DNA from: Pseudooceanicola sediminis
GTDB taxonomy: Bacteria; Pseudomonadota; Alphaproteobacteria; Rhodobacterales; Rhodobacteraceae
NCBI RefSeq assembly: GCF_003575965.1
Contig: NZ_QWJJ01000002.1
Span: 186,001 to 250,000, forward strand
Length of the DNA: 64,000 nucleotides
Direction of reading: 5' to 3'
This document shows positions 34,008 to 43,220 of the stretch, one piece after another (position 1 is the stretch's first letter; each line of letters starts with the position of its first letter). The notes beneath the pieces are model-generated. The model had not been told where the DNA came from. It did no database searches and was given only the letters and a program-made list of their open reading frames with translations. The translations under genes were made by a program, and so were the position numbers.

Positions 34008-36182
34008 TCACAAGGCTGCGTCAAAGACCACGACTGTCTCGGCCGCGACATCGACCTCTTTCTTGCCCGGCATCAGGAATACCGTCGTCTGGCGTGCGGC
34101 AGAGGTATCCATGATCCGTCGCCAGCGCCGGCGTCCCGGCGGTTCGGGCAGGTGCACGGTGCAGGCATCGCCTCCGTTGATGACAGCGAAAAGCACGTCA
34201 TCGCTCATGGAGTAGCTTGGCGTTGCCGATGCCGCCCGAATTTCGACGCACAGGCAGCGGAATGTGGGATCGTGCCAATCCTCTGTCGTTGGTGCCTGCC
34301 CGTCAGGGCGCCGCCAGAAAAGATCCGGGATACCATCGCGATGGCGCGGCTGGGAATGCAGGAACAATCGCTGCCGCAAGACAGGGTGATCGCGGCGCAT
34401 ACGCGCCAGCCAGGCCACGAAATCCGCCAGATCATAGTCGGGGCGATCCCAGTTGACCCAGGCGATGGCATTGTCCTGGGCATAGGCATTGTTGTTGCCG
34501 CCCTGGCTGTTGCCGATCTCATCCCCCGCCAGCATCATCGGCGTACCTTGGCTCAGGAACATCGTTGCCAGCATGTTGCGCTTTCGCCTTGCCCGCGCCG
34601 CAAGGATATCGGGGTCCAATGTCGGCCCCTCCGCCCCCATGCCGTCCGAGTGGTTGGGTTCATGGCCGTCCCGGTTTTCCTCTCCGTTCCCCCAGTTGCG
34701 CTTGGCGGAATAGCTGACGATATCTTCCAGCGTGAACCCATCGTGCGAGGCAAGGAAGTTGACCGAAGCCGTGGCGGCACGGCCATCATGGTCGAACATG
34801 TCCGCCGATCCCATCAGACGCCCAGCGATGCTTGAGGTCACGCCCTCGTCACCTTTCCAGAACCGGCGCACATCGTCGCGATAACGGTCGTTCAGTTCCA
34901 TGAAAGGATGCGGCCATGCCCCGAGCTGATAGCCGCCCGGCCCGAGGTCCCAGGGCTCGGCGACCAGCTTGACGTTGCGCAGCACCGGGTCCTGTTTGAT
35001 TGCCGAGATAAATCCGCCGCGTGCATCGAACCCGGCCGGACCCCGCGCCAGCGCCGTGGCGAGGTCAAAGCGGAAACCATCGACATGCATCACCTCGACC
35101 CAATATCGCAGGCTGTCCATGACCATGCGCAGAACCGCCGGGTGCCCGAGGTTGAGCGTATTGCCGCAGCCGGTATCATCTATGTAATAGCGCGGATCTT
35201 CGGCCAGCCGGTAATAGGCGCGGTTGTCCAACCCCCGAAAGCTCAGCGTCGGCCCCAGCTGGTTGCCCTCGGCAGTGTGATTATAGACGACGTCTAGGAT
35301 CACCTCGATCCCGGCAGTATGAAAACGGCGGACCATCGTCTGGAATTCCCAGATATCCCCACCACTCATGAAGCGCGGATCAGGCGCGAAAAAGCCGATG
35401 GTCTGATAGCCCCAGAAATTCGACAGCCCCTTTTCCACCAGAAATCTTTCGGACAGATGCGTCTGGACAGGCATCAGCTGCACCGTGGTCACACCGATCT
35501 TGTCCAGATGATCCAACACCGGGGCCGACGCCATGCCGAGAAAGCTGCCGCGTTTTCGCGGGTCGACGCCGGGATGTCCCGCCGTCATCCCTTTGACATG
35601 CGTCTCATAATGCACCGAGAGAGAGCGGCGATGATTTGGCCGACTGTCATTGCCCCAGGGAAAGCTGACATCTGCAACTTCGGCCTTTGGCATCGCAAAG
35701 GCACTGTCGCGGGAATCGAACCCCAGATCTGCACGCGCTGCACCCGGACGATAGCCCAACAAGGCATCCGACCAGCGAAAACGCCCCGAGATCTTGCGCG
35801 CATAAGGATCCAGCAACAGCTTGTTGTGATTGAAACGCAGCCCCTGCTCCGGTTCATGCCGGCCCCGTGCGCGGTAGCCGTAGAGCGTGCCGGGCGACAA
35901 CCCGGCCACGTAGACATGCCATATATCGCCATCGCGTTCGCGCAGCGGGATGCGCACAAGTTCCCGCCGCCCATCTGACGAAAACAGGCACAACTCGATC
36001 TCTTCCGCCTCGCCCGAAAATACCGCGAAATTGACTCCCTGCCCGTCCCAGGTTGCCCCCATGGGGTCGGGTCGACCGGCGGACAGACCATGATGTGCCA
36101 ACTTGTTCGGGATGTCCCGACCCGCGCCGCTACGCGCAACACTCGGCCCGAACAAACGCGGGTCTCGTCCATTTCCGTTCAT
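34008..36182 (-). CDS. glgX: Glycogen debranching enzyme GlgX
   Basis: GlgX hydrolyses alpha-1,6 branches, mostly of short side chains left by glycogen phosphorylase. The 724-residue GH13 protein has an N-terminal CBM48 (about 30-130) and the four GH13 regions: DVVYNHTAEG, GFRFDLATAL (nucleophile Asp), KLVAEPWDLG (acid/base Glu) and ASHDGFTLEDIV. Its ATG overlaps the glgA stop (ATGA), so it is translationally coupled. It is the last glg gene in the operon; no glgP is in the window. Confidence 0.96.
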   Translation of the reverse strand: MNGNGRDPRLFGPSVARSGAGRDIPNKLAHHGLSAGRPDPMGATWDGQGVNFAVFSGEAEEIELCLFSSDGRRELVRIPLRERDGDIWHVYVAGLSPGTLYGYRARGRHEPEQGLRFNHNKLLLDPYARKISGRFRWSDALLGYRPGAARADLGFDSRDSAFAMPKAEVADVSFPWGNDSRPNHRRSLSVHYETHVKGMTAGHPGVDPRKRGSFLGMASAPVLDHLDKIGVTTVQLMPVQTHLSERFLVEKGLSNFWGYQTIGFFAPDPRFMSGGDIWEFQTMVRRFHTAGIEVILDVVYNHTAEGNQLGPTLSFRGLDNRAYYRLAEDPRYYIDDTGCGNTLNLGHPAVLRMVMDSLRYWVEVMHVDGFRFDLATALARGPAGFDARGGFISAIKQDPVLRNVKLVAEPWDLGPGGYQLGAWPHPFMELNDRYRDDVRRFWKGDEGVTSSIAGRLMGSADMFDHDGRAATASVNFLASHDGFTLEDIVSYSAKRNWGNGEENRDGHEPNHSDGMGAEGPTLDPDILAARARRKRNMLATMFLSQGTPMMLAGDEIGNSQGGNNNAYAQDNAIAWVNWDRPDYDLADFVAWLARMRRDHPVLRQRLFLHSQPRHRDGIPDLFWRRPDGQAPTTEDWHDPTFRCLCVEIRAASATPSYSMSDDVLFAVINGGDACTVHLPEPPGRRRWRRIMDTSAARQTTVFLMPGKKEVDVAAETVVVFDAAL

Positions 36183-37624
36183 TCAGTTGCCTCGGTGATG
36201 ATGTCGGAAAAAAGCGACGCATATGCAGCGGCAGAGCGTTCCCAGCCAAAGTCTGCTCTCATTCCATTCTTCTGGATCTGCTTGAAAGTCGTGGGCGCCG
36301 CGTGCAGCGTGCACAGTTGCATGAGTGCATCGTACAAGCCACCCGCATCAATGCGCGACATCATTATGCCCGTCGCAACACCCGCCCCAAGAGCCGCCGG
36401 ATTCGCCGCGATCACCGTATCCGCCAGCCCCCCCGTCGGGGCAACAAGCGGTACGGCACCGTAGCGAAGACCGTACAACTGGGTCAGTCCGCAGGGCTCA
36501 AAGCGCGACGGGACCAACATTGCGTCTGCCCCGGCATACATCAGGTGCGAAAGCGGCTCATCATATCCGCGTGCCATGCCGACCTGCGCCGGCCAACGCG
36601 CGGCAGCGTCATGGAACGCCTTTTCGATTTCGGGGTCCCCGGACCCGAGAACGACCAACCTGCCCCCGGCGTCGATATATCCCGGCAACACCTCCGCCAG
36701 CAGATCCAGCCCCTTCTGCTCGGTCATCCGGCTGACGACGGCGGCCAGCGGCCCCGGGCCGTCCTCCAGCCCGAAGCGATCCAGCAGGGCCTTGCGGTTC
36801 TTTGACCGTGACGCCGGACGCGCCGCAGAGAAAGGTGTGATGGCCGGATCGGTTTCGGGGTTCCAAACCTCCAGGTCGATCCCGTTCAGGATGCCGACCA
36901 CCGGACGATTCAGCGCCGCAATGACCCCATCCAGCCCCATGCCGAATTCGGGCAGCGACAATTCCGCAGCGTAACGCGGCGATACGGTGGAAACCCGGTC
37001 CGCGCACATCATCCCGGCCTTGAGAACACCCACCTTTCCCCAGAATTCCAGGTGCCCCTGTTCGAATGCCTCCGGGTCGATCCTGAGGCGCGAAAGGCGC
37101 TCCGGCTGCGTCAGTCCCTGAAAGGCGATGTTGTGAATGGTCAGCAGGCTGGGCACGCGCACCCCGTGCTGGCGCAGATACAACGGCACCAACGCCCCCT
37201 GCCAGTCATGCGCGTGGACAAGTTCGGGACGCCAACCATCGGTCAGGCCGTCGCGGGCGATTTCCATCGCCACCCAGCACAGCGCAGCAAAGCGTTCCGG
37301 GTTGTCGGGATAATCGCGCCCCTGCGGATCCAGGTAGGGCCCACCATCGCGGGAAAACAGATGCGGTGCGTCAAGCAACAGAACGCTCATGCGGCCCGAT
37401 CTGCCGATACGGACCGAGGCCGGGCCGCCGAAAAGATCGGATGATTGCCAGACCACCCGCGTCTTGCCCACCTTCTTTGCCACACCCGGGTAGGCCGGCA
37501 GCAGGACACGCATGTCCCAGCCATGCGCAGCCAGCGCACCGGGCAATGCCCCACTGACATCCGCAAGGCCGCCGGTCTTTATCAAAGGCACGCATTCCGA
37601 CGTGACCGACAGCACCCGCCGCAT
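36179..37624 (-). CDS. glgA: Glycogen synthase GlgA
   Basis: GlgA transfers glucose from ADP-glucose to the growing alpha-1,4 glucan. The protein of 481 residues, family GT5, has the ADP-glucose-binding KTGGLADVSGALP near its N-terminus and PSRFEPCGLTQLYGLRYG near residue 360 with the catalytic Glu. The ATG at 37624 gives the family-typical MRRVLSVTSE start and follows GGAGG. In-frame ATGs at 37651 and 37666 are also possible. It follows glgC closely and overlaps glgX. Confidence 0.95.
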   Translation of the reverse strand: MRRVLSVTSECVPLIKTGGLADVSGALPGALAAHGWDMRVLLPAYPGVAKKVGKTRVVWQSSDLFGGPASVRIGRSGRMSVLLLDAPHLFSRDGGPYLDPQGRDYPDNPERFAALCWVAMEIARDGLTDGWRPELVHAHDWQGALVPLYLRQHGVRVPSLLTIHNIAFQGLTQPERLSRLRIDPEAFEQGHLEFWGKVGVLKAGMMCADRVSTVSPRYAAELSLPEFGMGLDGVIAALNRPVVGILNGIDLEVWNPETDPAITPFSAARPASRSKNRKALLDRFGLEDGPGPLAAVVSRMTEQKGLDLLAEVLPGYIDAGGRLVVLGSGDPEIEKAFHDAAARWPAQVGMARGYDEPLSHLMYAGADAMLVPSRFEPCGLTQLYGLRYGAVPLVAPTGGLADTVIAANPAALGAGVATGIMMSRIDAGGLYDALMQLCTLHAAPTTFKQIQKNGMRADFGWERSAAAYASLFSDIITEATE

Positions 37625-37687
37625 ACCGCTCGCCTCCGACGTGCTCGTCATCTTCCTGTCCTTCATTGCGCCTGAGGCAAATGGGGG

Positions 37688-38959
37688 TCAGCCGTTCTCG
37701 GCCATCCATCGTTCTACCATCGGTTGGGTTAAGAGCGTCACTCCGCCCTCGCTGACCCGGAACCACTTCGCGTCTTCTTCGGGGTCCTCGCCCACCACCA
37801 GGCCCGGCGGCACCTTCACGCCGGCGTCCAGCACGACTCGGCTCAGGCGCGCCCGTCTGCCGACGACCGTATAAGGCATCGCCACCACCTGAAACAGTTC
37901 AGCATAGCTATGCGTGCGAACACCGTTGAAAAGCAGCGACTCGCGCACTTCGGTGCCCGAAATGATGCAGTTGCCGGCAATCATCGATGAGACTGCCGAT
38001 CCGCGCCGCCCGTCTTCGTCATGAATGAACTTGGCCGGCGGATTGACCTCGCCGTAGGTCCAGATCGGCCAGGCCGTGTCATAGATATCCAGTTCAGGGG
38101 TAAAGTCGGTCAGGGCGATATTCGCAGTGTGATAGGCATCGATGGTGCCGACATCGCGCCAGTACACCTTTTCATTTTCGCCCGTCGTGACGCAGCTTGC
38201 GGCAAACAGGTGCGCCATTGCCTTGCCGTCGCGTACCAGTCCGGGGATCAGGTCGTTTCCGAAATCGTGACTGGAGTCTGGATTGGCCGCATCCGCAATC
38301 AACAGCTTGCGCAAAAAGGCCCACCGGAACACGTAGATCCCCATCGAAGCGAGTGCGAGGTCCGGCGCGCCTGGCATCGAAGGCGGGTCCGCCGGCTTTT
38401 CCAGGAAATCGGTAATGCGCTGTTTATCGTCCACCGCCAGGACACCAAAGGCGCTGGCCTCGGCCCGCGGAACCGAAAGACACCCCACGGTGACATCCGC
38501 GCCCGTGTCTTCATGTTCGCGCAGCATCACCTCGTAGTCCATCTTGTAGATGTGGTCTCCCGCAAGGATCACGATATAGTCGATGTTGTAGCTGTCGATG
38601 ATGTCGATGTTCTGCGTCACGGCATCGGCGGTGCCAAGGTACCACTGGTTTTCAGACACCCGTTGCGACGCCGGCAGGATGTCGAGGTATTCGTTGCGTT
38701 CAGCACGCAGGAAAGACCAGCCGCGTTGCAGATGACGGATCAGGGAATGCGCCTTGTACTGGGTCGCGACCGCGATCTTGCGCATTCCCGAATTATACGC
38801 GTTGGACAATGCGAAATCGATGATCCGCATCTTGCCACCGAAATAGACAGCCGGTTTCGCGCGGGTATCCGTCAGCTCTCTCAAGCGGCTTCCCCGCCCC
38901 CCGGCCAGGATAAAGGCCATTGATCGTGCACTTAGCTTCTGAGTGTTCATGGGTTTCAT
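37688..38959 (-). CDS. glgC: Glucose-1-phosphate adenylyltransferase GlgC
   Basis: GlgC makes ADP-glucose from glucose-1-phosphate and ATP, the committed step of glycogen synthesis. The 423-residue protein has the nucleotide-binding [20 protein letters not shown] near residue 18 (core [13 protein letters not shown]), [10 protein letters not shown] near 137, and FLEKPA with the sugar-phosphate Lys near 195. The C-terminal left-handed beta-helix begins around residue 300. GGAGGG precedes the ATG. Its activity is probably controlled by glycolytic intermediates as in other bacteria. Confidence 0.97.
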   Translation of the reverse strand: MKPMNTQKLSARSMAFILAGGRGSRLRELTDTRAKPAVYFGGKMRIIDFALSNAYNSGMRKIAVATQYKAHSLIRHLQRGWSFLRAERNEYLDILPASQRVSENQWYLGTADAVTQNIDIIDSYNIDYIVILAGDHIYKMDYEVMLREHEDTGADVTVGCLSVPRAEASAFGVLAVDDKQRITDFLEKPADPPSMPGAPDLALASMGIYVFRWAFLRKLLIADAANPDSSHDFGNDLIPGLVRDGKAMAHLFAASCVTTGENEKVYWRDVGTIDAYHTANIALTDFTPELDIYDTAWPIWTYGEVNPPAKFIHDEDGRRGSAVSSMIAGNCIISGTEVRESLLFNGVRTHSYAELFQVVAMPYTVVGRRARLSRVVLDAGVKVPPGLVVGEDPEEDAKWFRVSEGGVTLLTQPMVERWMAENG

Positions 38960-39039
38960 TTTACTGACCCTCCCCGCCAGTCGTGATCCTGATCAGACAC
39001 CTCCGGGCTACGGCGCATTGGCCACCCGGCCCTTACCTG

Positions 39040-41244
39040 TCACCGCTTGCGCCGCAGGAAAATCACGGAAAGCGGTGGTATAGTCATAACAGCTATGGCA
39101 GGCATCGCGTTCCCACTGACGGCCTCCGCACGCACCGAACCCATGTTGCCGCGGTTGCCTCCGCCGTAAATTTCAGCATCGGTGTTCAACACCTCCTGCC
39201 AGACACCTGGCTCGGGCAACGGCAGCGCGTAATCGCAGCGTTCGACAGGGGTAAAGTTGCACACGACTGCGATCTCGGCGTCCTCGGCTTCGCCCCGGCG
39301 CAGAAAGGCCAGCACGGACCGCTCCGAATCCCGCTCGACAAGCCAGTCGAACACAGCGCCGCCCAGGTCATCGCGATGCAACGCCGGTTCGTCCCGGTAA
39401 AGGCGGTTCAGGTCGCGCACGAGGTTCTGCACCCCAGCGTGGGCCGGATCATCCAGCAGATGCCAATCCAGGCTGATATCGTGGTTCCATTCACGTTCCT
39501 GACCAAACTCACAGCCCATGAACAGCAATTTCTTGCCCGGGTGCCCCCACATGAAGCCATAGTAGGCCCGCAGGTTGGCAAACTGCTCGGCCCGCTGACC
39601 CGGCATCTTGCCCAGCATGGACCCCTTGCCGTGCACGACCTCATCGTGGCTGATCGGCAGGATGAAGTTCTCCGAAAACGCGTAGACCAACCCGAAGGTC
39701 AGCTTGCCATGATGGTGCGCACGGTGGATCGGGTCTTCGTGCATGTAGGCCAGCGTATCGTTCATCCAGCCCATGTTCCACTTGTACCCGAACCCCAGAC
39801 CATCCTCATGCACCGGCCTGCTGACACCGGGAAAAGATGTGCTCTCCTCTGCGACCGTCATGATGCCCGGGGCCGCGCCGTAGGTTTCGACGTTCATCTC
39901 GCGCAGAAACGAGATCGCCTCCAGGTTTTCGCGTCCACCGTGCACATTGGGCACCCATTCGCCATGTGGGCGGGAATAATCGCGATACAGCATCGACGCC
40001 ACGGCATCGACCCTCAGCCCATCGACACCATATTCCGTCAGCCAATAAATCGCGTTGGCGATCAGATAGTTGCGCACCTGCCGCTTGGAATAATCGTAGA
40101 TCAGCGTGTTCCAGTCGCGGTGAAACCCCTCGCGTGGGTCGGCGTATTGGTACAGCGGCGTTCCATCTAACCAGCCCAGCCCATGCGGATCGGTCGGAAA
40201 ATGCCCCGGCACCCAATCCAGGATCAGCCCCAGCCCGGCCGCCTGCGTCGCGGCGACAAAGGCGGCGAATTCACGCGGCGTACCGTGCCGGATCGTCGGC
40301 GCATACAGGCCCACCGGCTGATACCCCCAGGACCCGTCGAACGGAAACTCCGACACCGGCATCAGCTCGATATGGGTAAAGCCCATGTCGGCGGTATAAG
40401 CGACCAGCTCAACAGCCAGTTCATCGTAGCTCAGGCGCCTGCGGTCGTCTTCGACCTTGCGACGCCAGGACCCAAGGTGCACTTCGTAGATCGAGATCGG
40501 AGACGAGACCGCCTGACGATGCGCGCGCGCAGCCCGTGCCTCGGGTGCAGGCCGGTCGGGCAGCCGACGCACGATCGAGGCCTGCGCCGGGGGATGCTCG
40601 GACCCAAAGGCAACGGGATCGGCCTTTTGCGGCAGGCTGGCCCCGTCGGGCCCCAGAATATCATACTTGTAGGCTGCGCCCGGCCCGACATCCGGCAGGA
40701 AAATCTCCCAGACGCCTGATGCACCGCGCACCCGCATCGGATGGCGCAGCGGTGACCAACCATTGAAATCGCCGACGATGGCCACGCGGCGGGCATTTGG
40801 CGCCCAGACGGCAAACACTGTGCCCGCGACCCCTTCGTGCGTTTCGGGGCGCGCGCCCAGCTTTTGCCACAGGCGCAGGTGACGGCCTTCCGAAATCAGG
40901 TATTCATCAAGCTCTCCCAGCACCGGCGAAAACCGATAGGGATCATGCCGGTCCTGCGTGCGCCCGTGCCCTTCGGCTCGCAGCATGTACCCCCCACCGG
41001 CCGCAACACTCTTCGGGACCCCTCGCAGGATAAAGACACCGCCGCCCTCTGCCTGCATTTCCACGGCATCGGTCGACCCAGATGTCAGGCACCACATGCG
41101 CTCGGCCTCGGGATCGAACGCGACCAGGGTATCACCATGCAGACCCAGGATATCGAAGGGCGCACCGTGTCGCCCCTGACGCAGGGCATCAAAAGCAGCC
41201 GTGTCGGGTGTATGGGCGCTCTCTTCACCGGAATTGCTGATCAT
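39040..41244 (-). CDS. glgB: 1,4-alpha-glucan branching enzyme GlgB
   Basis: GlgB makes alpha-1,6 branches in glycogen. The 734-residue protein has the N-terminal branching-enzyme domain, a CBM48 and a GH13 catalytic domain. The catalytic regions are LDWVPGHFPTD, GLRVDAVASMLYRDYSR (nucleophile Asp), MTVAEESTSFPGV (Glu) and SHDEVVHGKGS. The ATG at 41244 is preferred over an upstream codon because of a GGGGGGG run seven bases before it. It is the first gene of the glgBCAX operon, divergent from the alpha-glucosidase gene. Confidence 0.97.
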   Translation of the reverse strand: MISNSGEESAHTPDTAAFDALRQGRHGAPFDILGLHGDTLVAFDPEAERMWCLTSGSTDAVEMQAEGGGVFILRGVPKSVAAGGGYMLRAEGHGRTQDRHDPYRFSPVLGELDEYLISEGRHLRLWQKLGARPETHEGVAGTVFAVWAPNARRVAIVGDFNGWSPLRHPMRVRGASGVWEIFLPDVGPGAAYKYDILGPDGASLPQKADPVAFGSEHPPAQASIVRRLPDRPAPEARAARAHRQAVSSPISIYEVHLGSWRRKVEDDRRRLSYDELAVELVAYTADMGFTHIELMPVSEFPFDGSWGYQPVGLYAPTIRHGTPREFAAFVAATQAAGLGLILDWVPGHFPTDPHGLGWLDGTPLYQYADPREGFHRDWNTLIYDYSKRQVRNYLIANAIYWLTEYGVDGLRVDAVASMLYRDYSRPHGEWVPNVHGGRENLEAISFLREMNVETYGAAPGIMTVAEESTSFPGVSRPVHEDGLGFGYKWNMGWMNDTLAYMHEDPIHRAHHHGKLTFGLVYAFSENFILPISHDEVVHGKGSMLGKMPGQRAEQFANLRAYYGFMWGHPGKKLLFMGCEFGQEREWNHDISLDWHLLDDPAHAGVQNLVRDLNRLYRDEPALHRDDLGGAVFDWLVERDSERSVLAFLRRGEAEDAEIAVVCNFTPVERCDYALPLPEPGVWQEVLNTDAEIYGGGNRGNMGSVRAEAVSGNAMPAIAVMTIPPLSVIFLRRKR

Positions 41245-41513
41245 TGCCCCCCCAATCGCGCCCAAGTCGCCAGCGCGGCCTCAGATAAAGACCCAACACG
41301 TTCATCGATTTAACAGTTCCCCGCCCTCGGGTCGCTGCAATCCGCGTATTGCAGATCAAATCAGCATAGTTCGCCCGACGCCAGCCTTGAAAGACGCGCA
41401 ACTAACGCAATCATTGTAATGGCTGACGCCCCGTCCCATCCTTTTTGCACGCGCTGCGGAAAGGTTGCGATTCTCGCCAGATACTTTCGCACAGAGCCAA
41501 CCAGGGACACCGC
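41245..41513. promoter_or_regulatory. Divergent control region of the glycogen and trehalose operons
   Basis: A 269-bp gap between glgB (minus) and the alpha-glucosidase gene (plus). It must carry both promoters and is a logical place for a shared carbohydrate regulator to act. I see no convincing palindrome or promoter pair to name. Confidence 0.4.
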
Positions 41514-43178
41514 ATGTCGAACCGTCCAGCCGAAACCGACCCGCATCAGACACCGCGCCATACCGGCGGCTCCGACTGGTGGCGGGGTGCCGTTCTCTAT
41601 CAGATATATCCCCGCAGTTTTCAGGACGACAACGGTGATGGCATCGGGGATCTGCCAGGGATTACCCGCCGTCTCGATCATGTGGCCAACTTGGGCTGCG
41701 ACGGCATCTGGCTGTCTCCGATCTTTCCCTCGCCCATGGCCGACATGGGTTATGACGTCTCAGATTACGTCGATATCGACCCGCTGTTCGGGACGCTGAC
41801 GGACTTCAGTGCCCTGATCGACCGGGCCCATGACCTGGGACTGAAAGTCATCGTGGACCAGGTGATGAACCATTCCTCGAACCTGCATCCCTGGTTCGTC
41901 GAAAGCCGCTCCAGCCGCGATAATCCGCGCGCCGACTGGTACGTCTGGCGCGATCCAAAGCCGGACGGATCGCCGCCCAACAACTGGCCTTCGGTCTTTG
42001 GCGGACCGGCCTGGACATGGGACGGCGAGCGTCGACAGTATTATCTGCACTCCTTCCTCGCCGAACAGCCCGACCTGAACTACCTCAACCCCGACGTGCA
42101 GCAGGCTGTGCTGGATGCCATGCGCTTCTGGCTGGAACGTGGCGTTGACGGCTTCCGCCTCGATACGGTCAATTATTTTTTCTACGACCCCGAGCTGCGC
42201 GATAACCCCGCAAAATCGTTCAAAGGGGAAAAACCCCCGGTGAACCACTACGACTGGCAGCTGCATCTGTATTCCAAAAGCCGCCCGGAGAACGTCGAGT
42301 TTCTGCGCCGGATGCGTGCCCTGACGGATGAATACCCCAACAGGATGCTGCTGGGCGAGGTTGGCGATGCCGATCAGGCGATCGAACTGATGGGTGAATA
42401 CACCTCGGGCAACGACAAGCTGCACATGGCCTATTCCTTCGACATGCTTTCCGATCTCTACACGCCGGACCATTTCCGCGAGGTGATAAATGGCTTTTGG
42501 GCGGGCGCACCGGATGGCTGGCCGCTCTGGTCGATGTCCAACCACGACGTCGTGCGTCATGCGACCCGCTGGGCGGCCAAGGACAGCGGCAATGATGCGC
42601 TGGCCCGACAGGCGATTGCCTTGCTGCTGGCGTTCGAAGGCTCGATCTGCCTGTACCAGGGCGAGGAACTGGGCCAGACCGATACCGATCTTCTCTACTC
42701 GGAGCTGACGGACCCGGTCGGCCTGCGTTTCTGGCCCGCCAACAAGGGGCGCGATGGCTGCCGCACGCCGATGGTCTGGGTCGCCCAGGATCCACAGGGC
42801 GGCTTTACCACGGGCACGCCTTGGCTGCCCGTAAAGCCGGCGCAAGCGGCCCGCGCGGTCGACGTGCAAGTGGAAAACACCGCTTCGATACTGACACATT
42901 ACCGACGCATGATTGCGTATCGCCGCGCCACGCCTGCGTTGGCTCATGGCAAGATGCGTTTTGTCGATGCGCCCGATCCGGTGTTGCGCTTCACACGCGG
43001 GGCCGGGGCCGACGCGCTCGACTGCGTCTTCAACCTGTCGACGAACCCGCAACGCGTACCATGCCCCGGCACAGCGGCGATCACCGGCCCCTCTCAGGCG
43101 GCTGAACTGACGGGCGATGAACTGACCCTCGGGCCGAACGGCTGGGCCTTTCTTGTCAATGACAGGGCCGGCAAATGA
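41514..43178 (+). CDS. GH13 alpha-glucosidase
   Basis: A 554-residue GH13 exo-acting enzyme that hydrolyses terminal alpha-glucosidic bonds of maltose-like oligosaccharides. The start YQIYPRSFQDDNGDGIGDLPGI (core YQIYPRSF, GDGIGDL) is the oligo-1,6/alpha-glucosidase signature. The catalytic regions are DQVMNHSS, GFRLDTVNY (nucleophile Asp), LLGEVGD (Glu) and MSNHDVVR. The protein has no signal peptide and so is cytoplasmic. It heads the plus-strand run with treZ and treY, 42 bp apart. Substrate may be maltose, maltodextrin or another alpha-glucoside. Confidence 0.92.
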   Translation: MSNRPAETDPHQTPRHTGGSDWWRGAVLYQIYPRSFQDDNGDGIGDLPGITRRLDHVANLGCDGIWLSPIFPSPMADMGYDVSDYVDIDPLFGTLTDFSALIDRAHDLGLKVIVDQVMNHSSNLHPWFVESRSSRDNPRADWYVWRDPKPDGSPPNNWPSVFGGPAWTWDGERRQYYLHSFLAEQPDLNYLNPDVQQAVLDAMRFWLERGVDGFRLDTVNYFFYDPELRDNPAKSFKGEKPPVNHYDWQLHLYSKSRPENVEFLRRMRALTDEYPNRMLLGEVGDADQAIELMGEYTSGNDKLHMAYSFDMLSDLYTPDHFREVINGFWAGAPDGWPLWSMSNHDVVRHATRWAAKDSGNDALARQAIALLLAFEGSICLYQGEELGQTDTDLLYSELTDPVGLRFWPANKGRDGCRTPMVWVAQDPQGGFTTGTPWLPVKPAQAARAVDVQVENTASILTHYRRMIAYRRATPALAHGKMRFVDAPDPVLRFTRGAGADALDCVFNLSTNPQRVPCPGTAAITGPSQAAELTGDELTLGPNGWAFLVNDRAGK

Positions 43179-43220
43179 CCCCAAGACTGCATCCTGGAAA
43201 CCTTTAAGCCATTGGGAAAC